64,000 nucleotides of DNA, taken from NCBI GenBank assembly GCA_964418255.1, contig CAYQKV010000001.1, positions 62,001 through 126,000 on the forward strand. Reading direction: 5' to 3'. A model generated the notes under the pieces. That model was not told the origin of the DNA. It saw only the letters and a program-made list of their open reading frames with translations, and searched no databases. Origin of the DNA: CAG-1782 sp964418255 (GTDB lineage Bacteria; Bacillota; Clostridia; Christensenellales; DTU072). Each line of letters starts with the position of its first letter. The stretch's first letter is position 1. The position numbers and the translations under genes are program-made. Shown in pieces: positions 1-8,764 of the stretch.

Positions 1-692
1 TTCTCATCTTTCTCGGCGTATGACGCGAGAATAGAAACTATGTTTTCGAAAAGTTCGCGAAAATCGGCAAGTTCGGTATCTACGATATTATCTTTATCCT
101 TAATTTCGCTTACGCTCTTTCCCGAAAATATTTTGTTGATAAGCGCGTTTGCGTCGTTTATATACGCTTCGTCAATCGCCTGCGATAAAGATATGACGTT
201 ATCCCTTATTATCCCGCTGTCGGTTATGATAACCACAAGCGCGCTGTGTTCGTCAAGCCCGACAAGTTTTACGGCTTTGATTACCACTTCGTTAATGTTT
301 TTAAGAACGATTACCGAAGTATAATTAGTAATGTCGCTTATTACCTTTGCCGTGCTTTTGACGAGGTCCTCTATCGCGCCGAACCTTCTGTCGAAAGACG
401 TTTCTATCAACGCAATCTCTTTTTTCGTAAGAGCCTGTTTTCTGATAAACTTGTCGACATACAGAGAGTAAGCCTTTCTTGAAGGAATTCTTCCGCTGGA
501 AATATGCGGTTGAATGAGATACCCCATTTCTTCCAATGCGGACAATTCGTTTCTTATAGTCGCGCTGCTGATATTGTCGAAGTGCTTCGCCTTGATTTCT
601 CCGCTGGAAATCGGCGACGCGCCGGCTATATACTCCTCGACCACCGCTTTAAGAATTTTTTGCTTTCTTTCCGACAGCTTATCTTCCGACAT
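1..692 (-). CDS. hrcA: Heat-inducible transcription repressor HrcA (partial, C-terminus beyond window)
   Basis: Translating the minus strand from the ATG at 692 gives an open frame to the window edge, about 230 of the usual ~340 residues. It begins MSEDKLSERKQKIL and has the HrcA winged-helix start (AVVEEYIAGASPISS, then SATIRNELSALEEMGYL and SSGRIPSRKAY), followed by the central dimerisation region. HrcA represses chaperone operons (hrcA-grpE-dnaK, groESL) by binding the CIRCE operator and needs GroEL for activity. The gene has its own promoter and a CIRCE operator just upstream, so autoregulation is expected. Downstream heat-shock genes would lie left of the window, which cannot be seen. 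Identity is based on the N-terminal motif and the operator context. Confidence 0.93.
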   Translation of the reverse strand, partial: MSEDKLSERKQKILKAVVEEYIAGASPISSGEIKAKHFDNISSATIRNELSALEEMGYLIQPHISSGRIPSRKAYSLYVDKFIRKQALTKKEIALIETSFDRRFGAIEDLVKSTAKVISDITNYTSVIVLKNINEVVIKAVKLVGLDEHSALVVIITDSGIIRDNVISLSQAIDEAYINDANALINKIFSGKSVSEIKDKDNIVDTELADFRELFENIVSILASYAEKDE

Positions 693-722
693 TTTACCTC
701 TGGCAATCACTTTTAACCGTTG

Positions 723-749
723 TTAGCAGTCATCATCTTTGATTGCTAA
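723..749 (-). promoter_or_regulatory. CIRCE operator of hrcA
   Basis: Plus-strand arms TTAGCAGTC (723-731) and GATTGCTAA (741-749) are separated by 9 bp, the geometry of CIRCE (TTAGCACTC-N9-GAGTGCTAA). The arms differ at one paired position. It lies directly downstream of the hrcA -10 box, where HrcA binding would block initiation. Confidence 0.93.
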
Positions 750-753
750 CTTT

Positions 754-781
754 ATTATACCATTATTCTATCCCGTGTCAA
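754..781 (-). promoter_or_regulatory. Vegetative promoter of hrcA
   Basis: On the minus strand TTGACA (781-776) and TATAAT (759-754) are perfect consensus boxes with a 16-bp spacer. The predicted transcript start falls inside the CIRCE operator. Confidence 0.85.
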
Positions 782-797
782 GCAAAAATATGCGATT

Positions 798-830
798 AAA
801 TAAAAAAAATAAAAGAAGCCGTCAGGCTTC
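798..830 (-). terminator. Intrinsic terminator of the rpmF-plsX-rnc operon
   Basis: Stem GAAGCC (830-825) / GGCTTC (820-815) with a 4-nt loop is followed on the minus strand by TTTTATTTTTTTTATTT. The stem includes the rnc stop codon. It separates the operon from the hrcA promoter. Confidence 0.85.
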
Positions 831-1514
831 CTTCGTTATTACGTTTTCATAAAAAATACGGCAAGCGGCGCGTTCGGCGAAATGTTTGTTTCTGCCTTTT
901 CCCTCGCCCTCTTTTTTTCCGTTGACAAAGACCTCGCAAAAAAATGTTTTTTCATTTTCTTCGGTTTGTCTGGTATCTATCGTGCATTTCAGTTTCTTTT
1001 TCGCGCAGTATTCGAGCGTTTTTGACTTATAATCGACGCAGGGACAACCGAGATATTTCTCCATTTTCGTCCATATGAATTTTTCCGCCGAAATCAAAGA
1101 ACCGCTGTCGAGAACTATCGCTCCGACTATGGCTTCGAACAAATCGCACTTAACGTTTTCCGAAAGCAGAATTGTTTTGTTGTTTTTTCCAGTTCCTATG
1201 CGAAGATAGTCTATCAGACCGTACTCGTCTATTATTTCCGAAAGCGTTTCCGCGCTGACGAGCGAGGCTCTTCTTTTGGTCAATTCTCCTTCTTTCGCCG
1301 ACGGAAAATAGGAAAATAACCTCTTGCCGACGATATAACCGAGCGCCGCGTCTCCGAGAAATTCGATACGCTCGTAATCGCACGCCCGTTTATGTTCGTT
1401 TGCGTACGATGAGTGGGTAAACGCCGTTACAAGTAGTTCTTTATTTTCGAACCGATACCCTATAATGTTTTCTATATCGCCGAAATCAAGCGCGATTTCC
1501 GAGTTCGTTTTCAA
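822..1514 (-). CDS. rnc: Ribonuclease III
   Basis: A 230-residue double-strand-specific endoribonuclease that matures rRNA and cuts structured mRNAs as a dimer. The RNase III signature ERIEFLGDAALGYIVG lies near residues 47-62, and the second acidic cluster (CDLFEAIVGAIVLDSG) near 108-123. A C-terminal dsRNA-binding domain follows, ending in FAERAACRIFYENV. The length is normal. Its start codon lies 29 bp inside plsX, so translation is probably coupled. In many Firmicutes acpP sits between plsX and rnc; there is none here. It ends in the terminator at 798-830. Confidence 0.96.
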   Translation of the reverse strand: MKTNSEIALDFGDIENIIGYRFENKELLVTAFTHSSYANEHKRACDYERIEFLGDAALGYIVGKRLFSYFPSAKEGELTKRRASLVSAETLSEIIDEYGLIDYLRIGTGKNNKTILLSENVKCDLFEAIVGAIVLDSGSLISAEKFIWTKMEKYLGCPCVDYKSKTLEYCAKKKLKCTIDTRQTEENEKTFFCEVFVNGKKEGEGKGRNKHFAERAACRIFYENVITKEA

Positions 1515-2499
1515 TGGAGTTCACCACTTTCCCTTCGCTTAAACGTTTTACTTGTAAAATGGAATTCTTAATCGCTTTCGCCTTGGAACTTCCGTGCGAT
1601 TTTACGATGATTTTTTCCAAACCCAACAAAACCGCGCCGCCGTTGTCGTTGTAATCCGTTCTCTTTTTTATTCCTTTGAAAACGGGTTTAAGCAAGAGGT
1701 ATCCTATTTTTGCTCGCAGTCCCCCGCTCATTATGCCGTCTTTTATCATAGAAAACATACTAAGCGCCGTACCTTCGCAAGATTTAAGGGCAATGTTGCC
1801 CGAGTATCCGTCGCACACAACGACGTCCACGTTTCCCGACAATATGTCCCTTCCCTCTATATTTCCAACGAAATTTATACTTTTACATTCTTTCAACATA
1901 GGGAACGCCTCTTTATTGAGCGCGTTTCCTTTCTTATCTTCCGCCCCGTTGCTCAGAAGTCCCACTCGCGGATTCTCTACGCCTAAAATTCGCCTCGAAT
2001 ACGCGCTTGCCATTACGGCAAACTGTACTAAATTTATAGGTTTTGGCTCAACGTTGGCTCCGCAGTCCATCAAAAGCACGCTTTTATTTGTGATAACGGT
2101 TGGAAGAACGGGACAAAGAGCGGGACGATTTACCCCTTTGATTCTTTTGAGAAGAAGTACGGCGCCGGTAAGAACCGCACCGGTGCTGCCTGCGGAAACC
2201 ATACCTACCGCGTCCTTGTCTAAGTTAAGATAGTTCAATGCGGCGATAAGTGAAGAATTCGTTTTTTTTCTTACCGCTTCGGTGGGAACGTCTTCGTTTG
2301 TAATCACTTCCGGCGCGTCTTTTACCTCGATACGCTTTCCTGCGTATCCTAACGACGCTAATTTATTTTCTATTTCGGCTTTCTTCCCGAAAAGAACAAG
2401 TTCGAAGTCTTTTTCTTCGTTTACGGCGTCAATCGCGCCTTTGATAAGTTCATCGGGCGAGTAATCCGCGCCGTATACGTCAAGAACGATTTTCATCAT
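1486..2499 (-). CDS. plsX: Phosphate acyltransferase PlsX
   Basis: A 337-residue enzyme that makes acyl-phosphate from acyl-ACP, feeding PlsY in phospholipid synthesis. Family motifs include the region ending PEVITNEDVPTEAVRKK, VSAGSTGAVLTGAVLLLKRI, and PTVITNKSVLLMDCGANVEP. The N-terminal motif usually written DxMGGD reads DVYGAD here, a small divergence. A ribosome site AGAGGTG precedes the ATG at 2499; a second ATG follows immediately. It sits between rpmF and rnc, the usual rpmF-plsX lipid/ribosome cluster. Confidence 0.95.
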   Translation of the reverse strand: MMKIVLDVYGADYSPDELIKGAIDAVNEEKDFELVLFGKKAEIENKLASLGYAGKRIEVKDAPEVITNEDVPTEAVRKKTNSSLIAALNYLNLDKDAVGMVSAGSTGAVLTGAVLLLKRIKGVNRPALCPVLPTVITNKSVLLMDCGANVEPKPINLVQFAVMASAYSRRILGVENPRVGLLSNGAEDKKGNALNKEAFPMLKECKSINFVGNIEGRDILSGNVDVVVCDGYSGNIALKSCEGTALSMFSMIKDGIMSGGLRAKIGYLLLKPVFKGIKKRTDYNDNGGAVLLGLEKIIVKSHGSSKAKAIKNSILQVKRLSEGKVVNSIENELGNRA

Positions 2500-2588
2500 T
2501 TTTCACCTCTTTTTTATACAAGAAATAGAGGAACAATGTCCTCTACTTCAAACTTAAAAATTATACCTCTGTCGAAAACAAATAAGCC

Positions 2589-2774
2589 CTATTTATTGTC
2601 GTTATCTATTACGACGGGTTTACCGTCATAATAGCCGCATTTGGGGCAAACCTCGTGGGGCTTTTTCAATTCGTGGCACTGCGAGCATTCAACCAGGTTA
2701 AGGGGTTTCAGCTTCCAGTTAGCAAAACGCGTATTTCCTCTTTGTTTCGATACTTTGGACTTCGGTACAGCCAT
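2589..2774 (-). CDS. rpmF: 50S ribosomal protein L32 (zinc-binding form)
   Basis: A 61-residue ribosomal protein starting MAVPKSKVSKQRG, typical of L32. Two CxxC pairs (CSQC and CPKC) form the zinc ribbon of the C+ paralog. I chose the ATG at 2774 because AGGAGG lies 8 nt upstream; the in-frame GTG three codons further upstream overlaps that ribosome site. The yceD/DUF177 gene that often precedes rpmF is absent. First gene of rpmF-plsX-rnc. Confidence 0.96.
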   Translation of the reverse strand: MAVPKSKVSKQRGNTRFANWKLKPLNLVECSQCHELKKPHEVCPKCGYYDGKPVVIDNDNK

Positions 2775-2816
2775 TTTCCGCACCTCCTCTGTTTATTTGT
2801 TTTTATTGTCTATGAA

Positions 2817-2845
2817 ATTATATAGAAAAAATTATTTTATGTCAA
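2817..2845 (-). promoter_or_regulatory. Consensus promoter of rpmF-plsX-rnc
   Basis: TTGACA (2845-2840) and TATAAT (2822-2817) on the minus strand are perfect boxes with a 17-bp spacer, about 40 bp ahead of the rpmF start. Confidence 0.9.
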
Positions 2846-2875
2846 CTTTTTCCGTATAATTTGTATAATATATTT

Positions 2876-4075
2876 TTATTTTATCGAACCGAGTCTTACT
2901 GCGTCGCGTGCAATAACGAGTTCTTCGTTGGTAGGCATAACAACTACTTTAACTTTGGATTCGGGTTTGCTCAAAACGGCATATTTCCCTCTCGGCGTAG
3001 CGTCGTTTAATTCGAAATCGAAATCTATGCCCAAATGTTCCATTCCTTGCATAATCATTGCGCGCACTTCTTTGCTGTTTTCTCCGATACCGCCCGTAAA
3101 TACGAGACAGTCGAGCCCGCCGAGCGCGGCAAAATAACTTCCGATATATTTTTTAATACGGTATGTAAACATATCGAGCGCAAGTTTGCAAAGTTCGTTA
3201 CCTTCTTCCGCTCCGCTGCAAAGGTCGCGGCAATCGCTCTTTCCGGCAATTCCCTTAAATCCGCTTTCTTTATTCAGAATTCTGAGACATTCTTCGACGC
3301 TTATGTCTTTACATTTACACATAAATTCGACTACGGCAGGGTCGATATCTCCGCTTCTCGTTCCCATAATCAGCCCTTCGAGCGGAGTAAGCCCCATCGT
3401 TGTGTCAATACATTTTCCGTCTTTAACCGCGGCAATACTGCTTCCGTTTCCTAAGTGGCAGGTAATCATTTTCGAACAAGACTTTTCGCCGAGTTTTTCA
3501 CGCACCGCGCCGCTTACGAATTTGTGAGACGTTCCGTGGAAGCCGTATTTCCTTATCTTGTACTTTTCGTAATCGGAATAAGGAATACCGTACATATAAG
3601 CGTATTTAGGCATAGTCAGGTGGAAACCCGTGTCGAAAACCGCTACCATAGGCGTATCGGGCATAATTTCCTTGCACGACTCTATGCACGCTATATTAGC
3701 GGGCATATGGAGAGGTCCGAGCACTTGATTCTTTTTGCAAATAGCTATTACAGTGTCGTCGATAAGCACGCTGTCGGTAAAATCTTCTCCGCTGTGAAGA
3801 ACTCTGTGCCCTACCGCCTTGATTTCGGAAACGTCGTTTATTATGCCGTGTTCTTTATCCAGAAGCGCTTGAAGCACGAGTTTAAGCGCCTCGGTATGGT
3901 TTAATATGGGCGCGATAAGTTCATAAGATTGTTTTTCGTCGGGTTCGTGAACAAGCCGAGCGTTGGTTTCCCCTATTCTTTCGACGAGACCTTTGCAAAG
4001 TCTCGTTTCATTGTCCATTTCGATAATTTGATATTTAAGCGAACTGCTTCCCGCGTTTATGACCAATACTTTCAT
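2876..4075 (-). CDS. ackA: Acetate kinase
   Basis: A 399-residue cytosolic kinase that converts acetyl phosphate and ADP to acetate and ATP, the energy-yielding step of acetate fermentation. It starts MKVLVINAGSSSLKYQ (ASKHA phosphate-binding motif) and carries VFDTGFH, KYGFHGTSHKFV, CHLGNGSS and FTGGIGENS, all classic AckA signatures. Length is normal. AAGGAGG precedes the ATG. It lies 21 bp downstream of pta, so the two form a pta-ackA operon. No terminator was seen between ackA and the rpmF promoter. Confidence 0.97.
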   Translation of the reverse strand: MKVLVINAGSSSLKYQIIEMDNETRLCKGLVERIGETNARLVHEPDEKQSYELIAPILNHTEALKLVLQALLDKEHGIINDVSEIKAVGHRVLHSGEDFTDSVLIDDTVIAICKKNQVLGPLHMPANIACIESCKEIMPDTPMVAVFDTGFHLTMPKYAYMYGIPYSDYEKYKIRKYGFHGTSHKFVSGAVREKLGEKSCSKMITCHLGNGSSIAAVKDGKCIDTTMGLTPLEGLIMGTRSGDIDPAVVEFMCKCKDISVEECLRILNKESGFKGIAGKSDCRDLCSGAEEGNELCKLALDMFTYRIKKYIGSYFAALGGLDCLVFTGGIGENSKEVRAMIMQGMEHLGIDFDFELNDATPRGKYAVLSKPESKVKVVVMPTNEELVIARDAVRLGSIK

Positions 4076-4096
4076 TTTGTCCTCCTTGTTTTTCTT

Positions 4097-5095
4097 TCAG
4101 CACTGCAAAGAAGTAACCGCAACGACTCCGACGACGTCTTCCGAAGTGCATCCTCTGCTCAAATCGTTGACGGGTTTTGCAAAGCCCTGACAAACAGGTC
4201 CGATTGCTTCCGCTCCCGCGAAACGCTGTACGAGTTTATATCCTATGTTGCCGGCCTGTAAATCGGGGAATATAAGCACGTTTGCGTTGCCCGCAACCGA
4301 ACTTCCCGGCGCTTTGAGATTACCTACGGAAGGAACGAGCGCGGCGTCGGCTTGCAATTCTCCGTCGCAGCAAAGTTCGGGCGCTTTTTCTTTAACAAAA
4401 GAAAGAGCTTCCGTGACTTTATCTACGTTTTCGTGTTTCGCGCTGCCTTTGGTGCTGAAACTAAGTAAAGCGACTTTGGGCTGCTCGATACCCGCAATGT
4501 TTTTCGCGCTTTCCGCGCTTGCTATCGCAATATCTGCAAGCTGTGCCGCGGTAGGAAGAATATTTACCGCGCAATCTCCGAAAACAAGTACTCCGTTCTG
4601 TCCGTATTTATATCCGGGCGCGGTTTCTGGCATAGACATTATAAAGCAACTGCTTACCGTGCTTACCCCCGCCTTTGTTTTTATAATCTGCAAAGCGGGA
4701 CGAAGAACGTCTCCCGTAGAACGGACCGAACCGCCTACCATTCCGTCGGCGTCCCCTGCTTTCACCATAAGGCAGCCGTAATAAAGATTGTCGCCCATTA
4801 CGAGTTTTTCCGCCTGCTCGCGCGTCATTCCTTTCGCTTTTCTAAGTTCCACGAGCAAATCGATATATTGCGCGGTTTTCTCGCTGGTAAACGGGTCGAT
4901 TATTTCGATACCGTCGAGTTTTCCCGCTTTACTTTCTATGACGTCTTTTCTGCCGATAAGCGTGATTTTGGCAATCTTTCTTTCGGTTATCGCTTTCGCG
5001 GCGTTAATAATTCTTTCTTCTTCCCCTTCCGGTAAAACGATATGCTTATATAAAGCCTTCGCTTTGTCGTAAATGGAATCCATCAATTTCGACAC
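4097..5095 (-). CDS. pta: Phosphate acetyltransferase
   Basis: A 332-residue enzyme that interconverts acetyl-CoA and acetyl phosphate; the short form without the N-terminal DRTGG/BioD-like region, as usual in Firmicutes. Motifs include LPEGEEERIINAA, DADGMVGGSVRSTGDVLRPA and SFSTKGSAKHENV. The start is a GTG at 5095 with GGAGG 5 nt upstream; the first ATG is four codons later. Pairs with ackA downstream and is divergent from tmcAL. Confidence 0.96.
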   Translation of the reverse strand: MSKLMDSIYDKAKALYKHIVLPEGEEERIINAAKAITERKIAKITLIGRKDVIESKAGKLDGIEIIDPFTSEKTAQYIDLLVELRKAKGMTREQAEKLVMGDNLYYGCLMVKAGDADGMVGGSVRSTGDVLRPALQIIKTKAGVSTVSSCFIMSMPETAPGYKYGQNGVLVFGDCAVNILPTAAQLADIAIASAESAKNIAGIEQPKVALLSFSTKGSAKHENVDKVTEALSFVKEKAPELCCDGELQADAALVPSVGNLKAPGSSVAGNANVLIFPDLQAGNIGYKLVQRFAGAEAIGPVCQGFAKPVNDLSRGCTSEDVVGVVAVTSLQC

Positions 5096-5210
5096 AGTAA
5101 CCTCCGTAAAATACTTTCTTTTTGAAATGATTTATATTATAATTCTTTTTATAAACCATATTTAATTATATTACATTTGACGAATAAAGCAAGCGAATAA
5201 GGAATTTTTT

Positions 5211-6407
5211 ATGAAAACTACTGCGATAATTTGCGAATACAACCCATTCACGTACGGACATATGAAACACCTCGAACGCGCCCGTGAAGAAACAGGCTCG
5301 GACACGATAATATGCGTTATGAGCGGTTCATTTACGCAACGCGGCGACGCGGCTATACTCGACAGATATCAGCGCGCCGAACTTGCGGCTCGCCTCGGAG
5401 CGGATATGGTGGTGGAGCTTCCTTTGATATACGCTATTTCCCCCGCCGACAACTTCGCCTACGGCGCATTAAAAACCGTTTCCGCTCTTCCCAACGTAGA
5501 ATATCTGAGTTTCGGAAGCGAATGCGGCGACGTCGATTTAATCGTTAAAGCCGCGGAATTCACCGAAAACGAACCCGAAGAATTCAAACAATTGCTTACT
5601 TCTTTACTTGCCGAAGGAAACAATTACCCTAAGGCATATTCTGTCGCTTTCGATTTATACGCAGATAAAAACCCCGAATACGCCGATTTGAAAGGTCTGA
5701 TGAATTATCCCAACAACTGTCTCGGAGTTTGCTACGTAAAAGCGGCTAAAAAACTCGGATTAAACATTAAATTTCATACTATAAAGCGGGAAGATAACGA
5801 AAACGTCGAAGAACTCGGCGGCGAATACCCGTCCGCCTCCGCTATACGCAAAGCGTTGAGACGGGAAAAATTTGACGAAGTAAAGAAATACGTCCACCCG
5901 TACTGCTATAACTATCTAAAAAGCATAAACAGCGACGGACTCGCCCTTAACGACCTTTGTCTGTTCCGTATGAAATCGATAAGCGGTTACGAACTTGAAA
6001 ACTACTATGATATGGACGTTGCGGGCGGTTTGCACAATCGTCTCAAACTCGCCGCCGCCGATTCCGTCACTTTTGACGAGTTCCTCGAAAAAGCCAAAAC
6101 GAAAAAATACACTATGGCGCGAATAAAACGTATTTGCCTTTACGCTTTGTTTGATATAACAAAACAAATGTACGAAGAAGCGGTAGCCTGTCCCGCGCAC
6201 GTCTATGTCCTTGCTCTTAACAAAACGCGGAAAGACATACTCACCGAACTTAACCGTTCCTGCGAAAACGTTCTTCTTCGTTACTCGGATATAAATAAGG
6301 TGGATAAATCTCTCAGATTTCTCATCAAATTAGACTTCCGCGCACAAGGCACTCTTAACCTCGTAAACCGCTCGCAATGTTTTACGAAATCTTTGGTTCT
6401 CGTTTAA
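5211..6407 (+). CDS. tmcAL: tRNA(Met) cytidine acetate ligase TmcAL
   Basis: A 398-residue nucleotidyltransferase-superfamily enzyme. The opening region has YNPFTYGHMKHL (HxGH-like nucleotidyltransferase motif), MSGSFTQRGDAAILD and the later GGEYPSASAIRKAL, diagnostic of the YlbM/TmcAL family. TmcAL activates acetate with ATP to make N4-acetylcytidine at the wobble base of elongator tRNA-Met. AAGGAA precedes the ATG. It is divergent from pta-ackA; TmcAL uses free acetate, the product of that pathway, so the adjacency may be meaningful, though this is inference. Confidence 0.93.
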   Translation: MKTTAIICEYNPFTYGHMKHLERAREETGSDTIICVMSGSFTQRGDAAILDRYQRAELAARLGADMVVELPLIYAISPADNFAYGALKTVSALPNVEYLSFGSECGDVDLIVKAAEFTENEPEEFKQLLTSLLAEGNNYPKAYSVAFDLYADKNPEYADLKGLMNYPNNCLGVCYVKAAKKLGLNIKFHTIKREDNENVEELGGEYPSASAIRKALRREKFDEVKKYVHPYCYNYLKSINSDGLALNDLCLFRMKSISGYELENYYDMDVAGGLHNRLKLAAADSVTFDEFLEKAKTKKYTMARIKRICLYALFDITKQMYEEAVACPAHVYVLALNKTRKDILTELNRSCENVLLRYSDINKVDKSLRFLIKLDFRAQGTLNLVNRSQCFTKSLVLV

Positions 6408-6436
6408 CGACTTTATAACAAAACTTTTTTCAATGA

Positions 6437-6464
6437 CAAAAGCTCCCGAATTCGGGAGCTTTTG
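6437..6464. terminator. Bidirectional terminator between tmcAL and the GT-C gene
   Basis: A perfect 20-bp palindrome with arms AGCTCCCGAA and TTCGGGAGCT (6441-6460) flanked by AAAA on the left and TTTT on the right, so it can act on both converging genes. Confidence 0.85.
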
Positions 6465-6481
6465 AATTTGACGCAATGCTT

Positions 6482-8677
6482 TTACTTGCGTTGAAGTTTG
6501 ATAATCGTTTTGTAATACCCTTTCTTTATACGTTTACCGAGATTATTGATATATTCGCCGTAAGAAAGAGCCATCGGATTGATTTTTCTGACTTTTCTCG
6601 ATACCACAATGTCGTAAACTATATAAATGTAATAGAGCGCGGCAATCAGTTCGAACGCGGCAAAAACGTACATTGCGGGGTCTTTACCCATAACGCCGAC
6701 GGCGGAAGAAGAATAAGTTACGAACAGTTCAGTATAACTTACGTTTACAAACATAAGCATTGCAAAAACAACAAAACTGAAATAAATCCTCTTTTCCTTG
6801 TTAAGAACGGCGTAAATCAGCATCATCGCAAGCGCAATATACATAGATACGGGATTCATATTGTTTCCGAATACGAAAAGCATAATTATGAACGCCGTAG
6901 ACATAAGCATCAGATTCATTCTGTTCTTGAATTTGAAATACGCCACTCCTATAAGCGCAAGCAGGAACAATATGAATACTATAGTAACCACAACCGAAGC
7001 CGTGCTGATTTCCGCAAAGTTATTGCCGAGCATCGACTGGAAGTTAAACGCGTTTCTGACATAGAGCGCGCCGCTGTAAAGTTCCGTCCAGGCGCGTTCG
7101 AAGCAGTAGAATGCTTTTCCGTCGTTTATATAATTTATATCGAAAGGAACGCTCAACGCGTAGAAAACAACGAACCCGAGAACAAGTATAATCGACGCGG
7201 GAATGGTTTTCTTTACGTCTATAATGCACTGTAACACCGTATAGAAAAGTATCATAGGCGCAATAAACAAAGCCGTCAACGAGAACATACACGCCGCAAA
7301 ATAAACCAGCGCGGTTCCGAGATAGTTGTTTTTAAGCATAAAGTAAACCGTAAGAACGATAAGGAACACGGTAACGCTGTCCGCATATCCCCATATCGAA
7401 CTCGTCGAGAACACAACGGGAAGTATAGCGTAGGTTCCCGCAATAATCGTCGCACCTACGTTTCCTGCCGATTTTCTCACCATACAATATATAAGGATAA
7501 CCGTTCCTACGTTCGCAAGCGTACACATAAAGCGAATAAAGAACATCGTAGCCGTATATGCGTGTCCGCCGCCTTCGAAAATTCTTCCGAGCAAACCGCA
7601 CAGCCCGAGGAAATACAGTTGAAGCGGCGAAGAAGAATAACCTGCGTAAGTATAACCGTTATCCGTCGCAAATTCCGAAAGATACTTCCCTAAATTTTGC
7701 GGACCGTATTTAGCGATAAACGTCGCCTGGGTAGTAAGTCCTTCAAGATTATATCCCATAATCGAGTGGAGATAACCCGAGGAAATCACTGTGGAAAGAA
7801 TATCGGAGAGCAAGCCTACAAACAAAGCTACGCCGCTTACAAGCAGTATACCGAAATATTTACTTTCCGACAGCTTCGCCATTTTTCCGTTATATCCGCG
7901 GTCGGGACTGTCGATATAAAGATGTCTCTGAAATGCAAAATATCCGAAATAAGCGATTACCGCAATCAAAAGCGCGCCCATAACAATATAAAATATATTA
8001 AAATCGGATTGCAATCCGTAATAATCGGAAACGTACGAATCTGCGTCGTTTGTATCGAGAATTGCCTTTTTATCCACTCTTTCGATGGTAAATTTCGTTA
8101 CCGTAACGTTTACGGACGCGGGATAGTCTTTTGTTCCCACGTTGAGCGCAAGCGTCGCGTTACCGCCCGATTTCGCTTTGAACCCTACGCTGTACTCTCC
8201 GCTGCCGGTAGCAATTTGCATAAGAGGTTCGTTCGCTACTCCGTCTTCCGAATCGCGGTAATTGAAGTCCTCGTCTTCGAGAAAAGAAACGAATACGCCG
8301 TCATAGCTGTTTCCGCTTGTAAATGCGGCGATTTTGGTAATGTCCACGCTGTACGAAATTTTATAATACTGACCTTGAGTAAGTTTAACCGTTTGTCCGA
8401 TATAAGCCCAGCCGCTGTCCGAAGTATTTATCGTAACCGAATAATTATTCTTTTCTTCGTCTGCGTTCATTGTGAAAACACTGCTGTCATCGGTCACTGA
8501 ATCCGCGGTTTCCAATATAAAGTCCGCTTTCAGGTCCTTCAACGTTTTATAACGGAAAACGCCGTTATCGGTAGAAAGCATATTTTCGTTAAGTTTTGTG
8601 CATCCGCTTAAAGTACATAACAGCACCGCGGCGCACACAAGAACGAGAACAGGGGTCAAAAACTTTCTTTTTCTCAT
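6482..8677 (-). CDS. GT-C-fold membrane glycosyltransferase with lipoprotein-type signal (Gpi18-like)
   Basis: A 731-residue protein. I chose the ATG at 8677 because AGAGGT lies 7 nt upstream and the longer frame would start inside the rplS terminator. Residues 1-26 form a lipoprotein-like signal ending LSGC. A soluble beta-rich region of about 190 residues follows, probably extracytoplasmic and carbohydrate-binding-like. A first membrane helix near residue 225 leads to about 10-12 further helices. A conserved loop reads SSIWGYADS, close to the WGQxDS motif of Gpi18/PMT-like mannosyltransferases. Such enzymes transfer sugars from polyprenyl-phosphate donors on the outer face. Substrate unknown; family assignment is from topology and that motif only. 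Confidence 0.6.
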   Translation of the reverse strand: MRKRKFLTPVLVLVCAAVLLCTLSGCTKLNENMLSTDNGVFRYKTLKDLKADFILETADSVTDDSSVFTMNADEEKNNYSVTINTSDSGWAYIGQTVKLTQGQYYKISYSVDITKIAAFTSGNSYDGVFVSFLEDEDFNYRDSEDGVANEPLMQIATGSGEYSVGFKAKSGGNATLALNVGTKDYPASVNVTVTKFTIERVDKKAILDTNDADSYVSDYYGLQSDFNIFYIVMGALLIAVIAYFGYFAFQRHLYIDSPDRGYNGKMAKLSESKYFGILLVSGVALFVGLLSDILSTVISSGYLHSIMGYNLEGLTTQATFIAKYGPQNLGKYLSEFATDNGYTYAGYSSSPLQLYFLGLCGLLGRIFEGGGHAYTATMFFIRFMCTLANVGTVILIYCMVRKSAGNVGATIIAGTYAILPVVFSTSSIWGYADSVTVFLIVLTVYFMLKNNYLGTALVYFAACMFSLTALFIAPMILFYTVLQCIIDVKKTIPASIILVLGFVVFYALSVPFDINYINDGKAFYCFERAWTELYSGALYVRNAFNFQSMLGNNFAEISTASVVVTIVFILFLLALIGVAYFKFKNRMNLMLMSTAFIIMLFVFGNNMNPVSMYIALAMMLIYAVLNKEKRIYFSFVVFAMLMFVNVSYTELFVTYSSSAVGVMGKDPAMYVFAAFELIAALYYIYIVYDIVVSRKVRKINPMALSYGEYINNLGKRIKKGYYKTIIKLQRK

Positions 8678-8705
8678 TATTTTTACCTCTTTATAAAGCC
8701 TTTTA

Positions 8706-8743
8706 TGCAAATACAACCATTCCGGAAAGCGGAACGGTTGTAT
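8706..8743 (-). terminator. Probable terminator after rplS
   Basis: Arms 8711-8724 and 8730-8743 pair over 14 bp (one G-U on the minus-strand RNA) with a 5-nt loop. The following minus-strand tract is TTTGCATAAAA, so the U-tract is weak and partial read-through into the GT-C gene is possible. Confidence 0.6.
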
Positions 8744-8764
8744 AAAGGTTTGTAGATTGATTTA

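Noticed and set aside
8678..8716. Earlier start of the GT-C gene
   Set aside because: It falls in the rplS terminator arm; AGAGGT precedes the later ATG.
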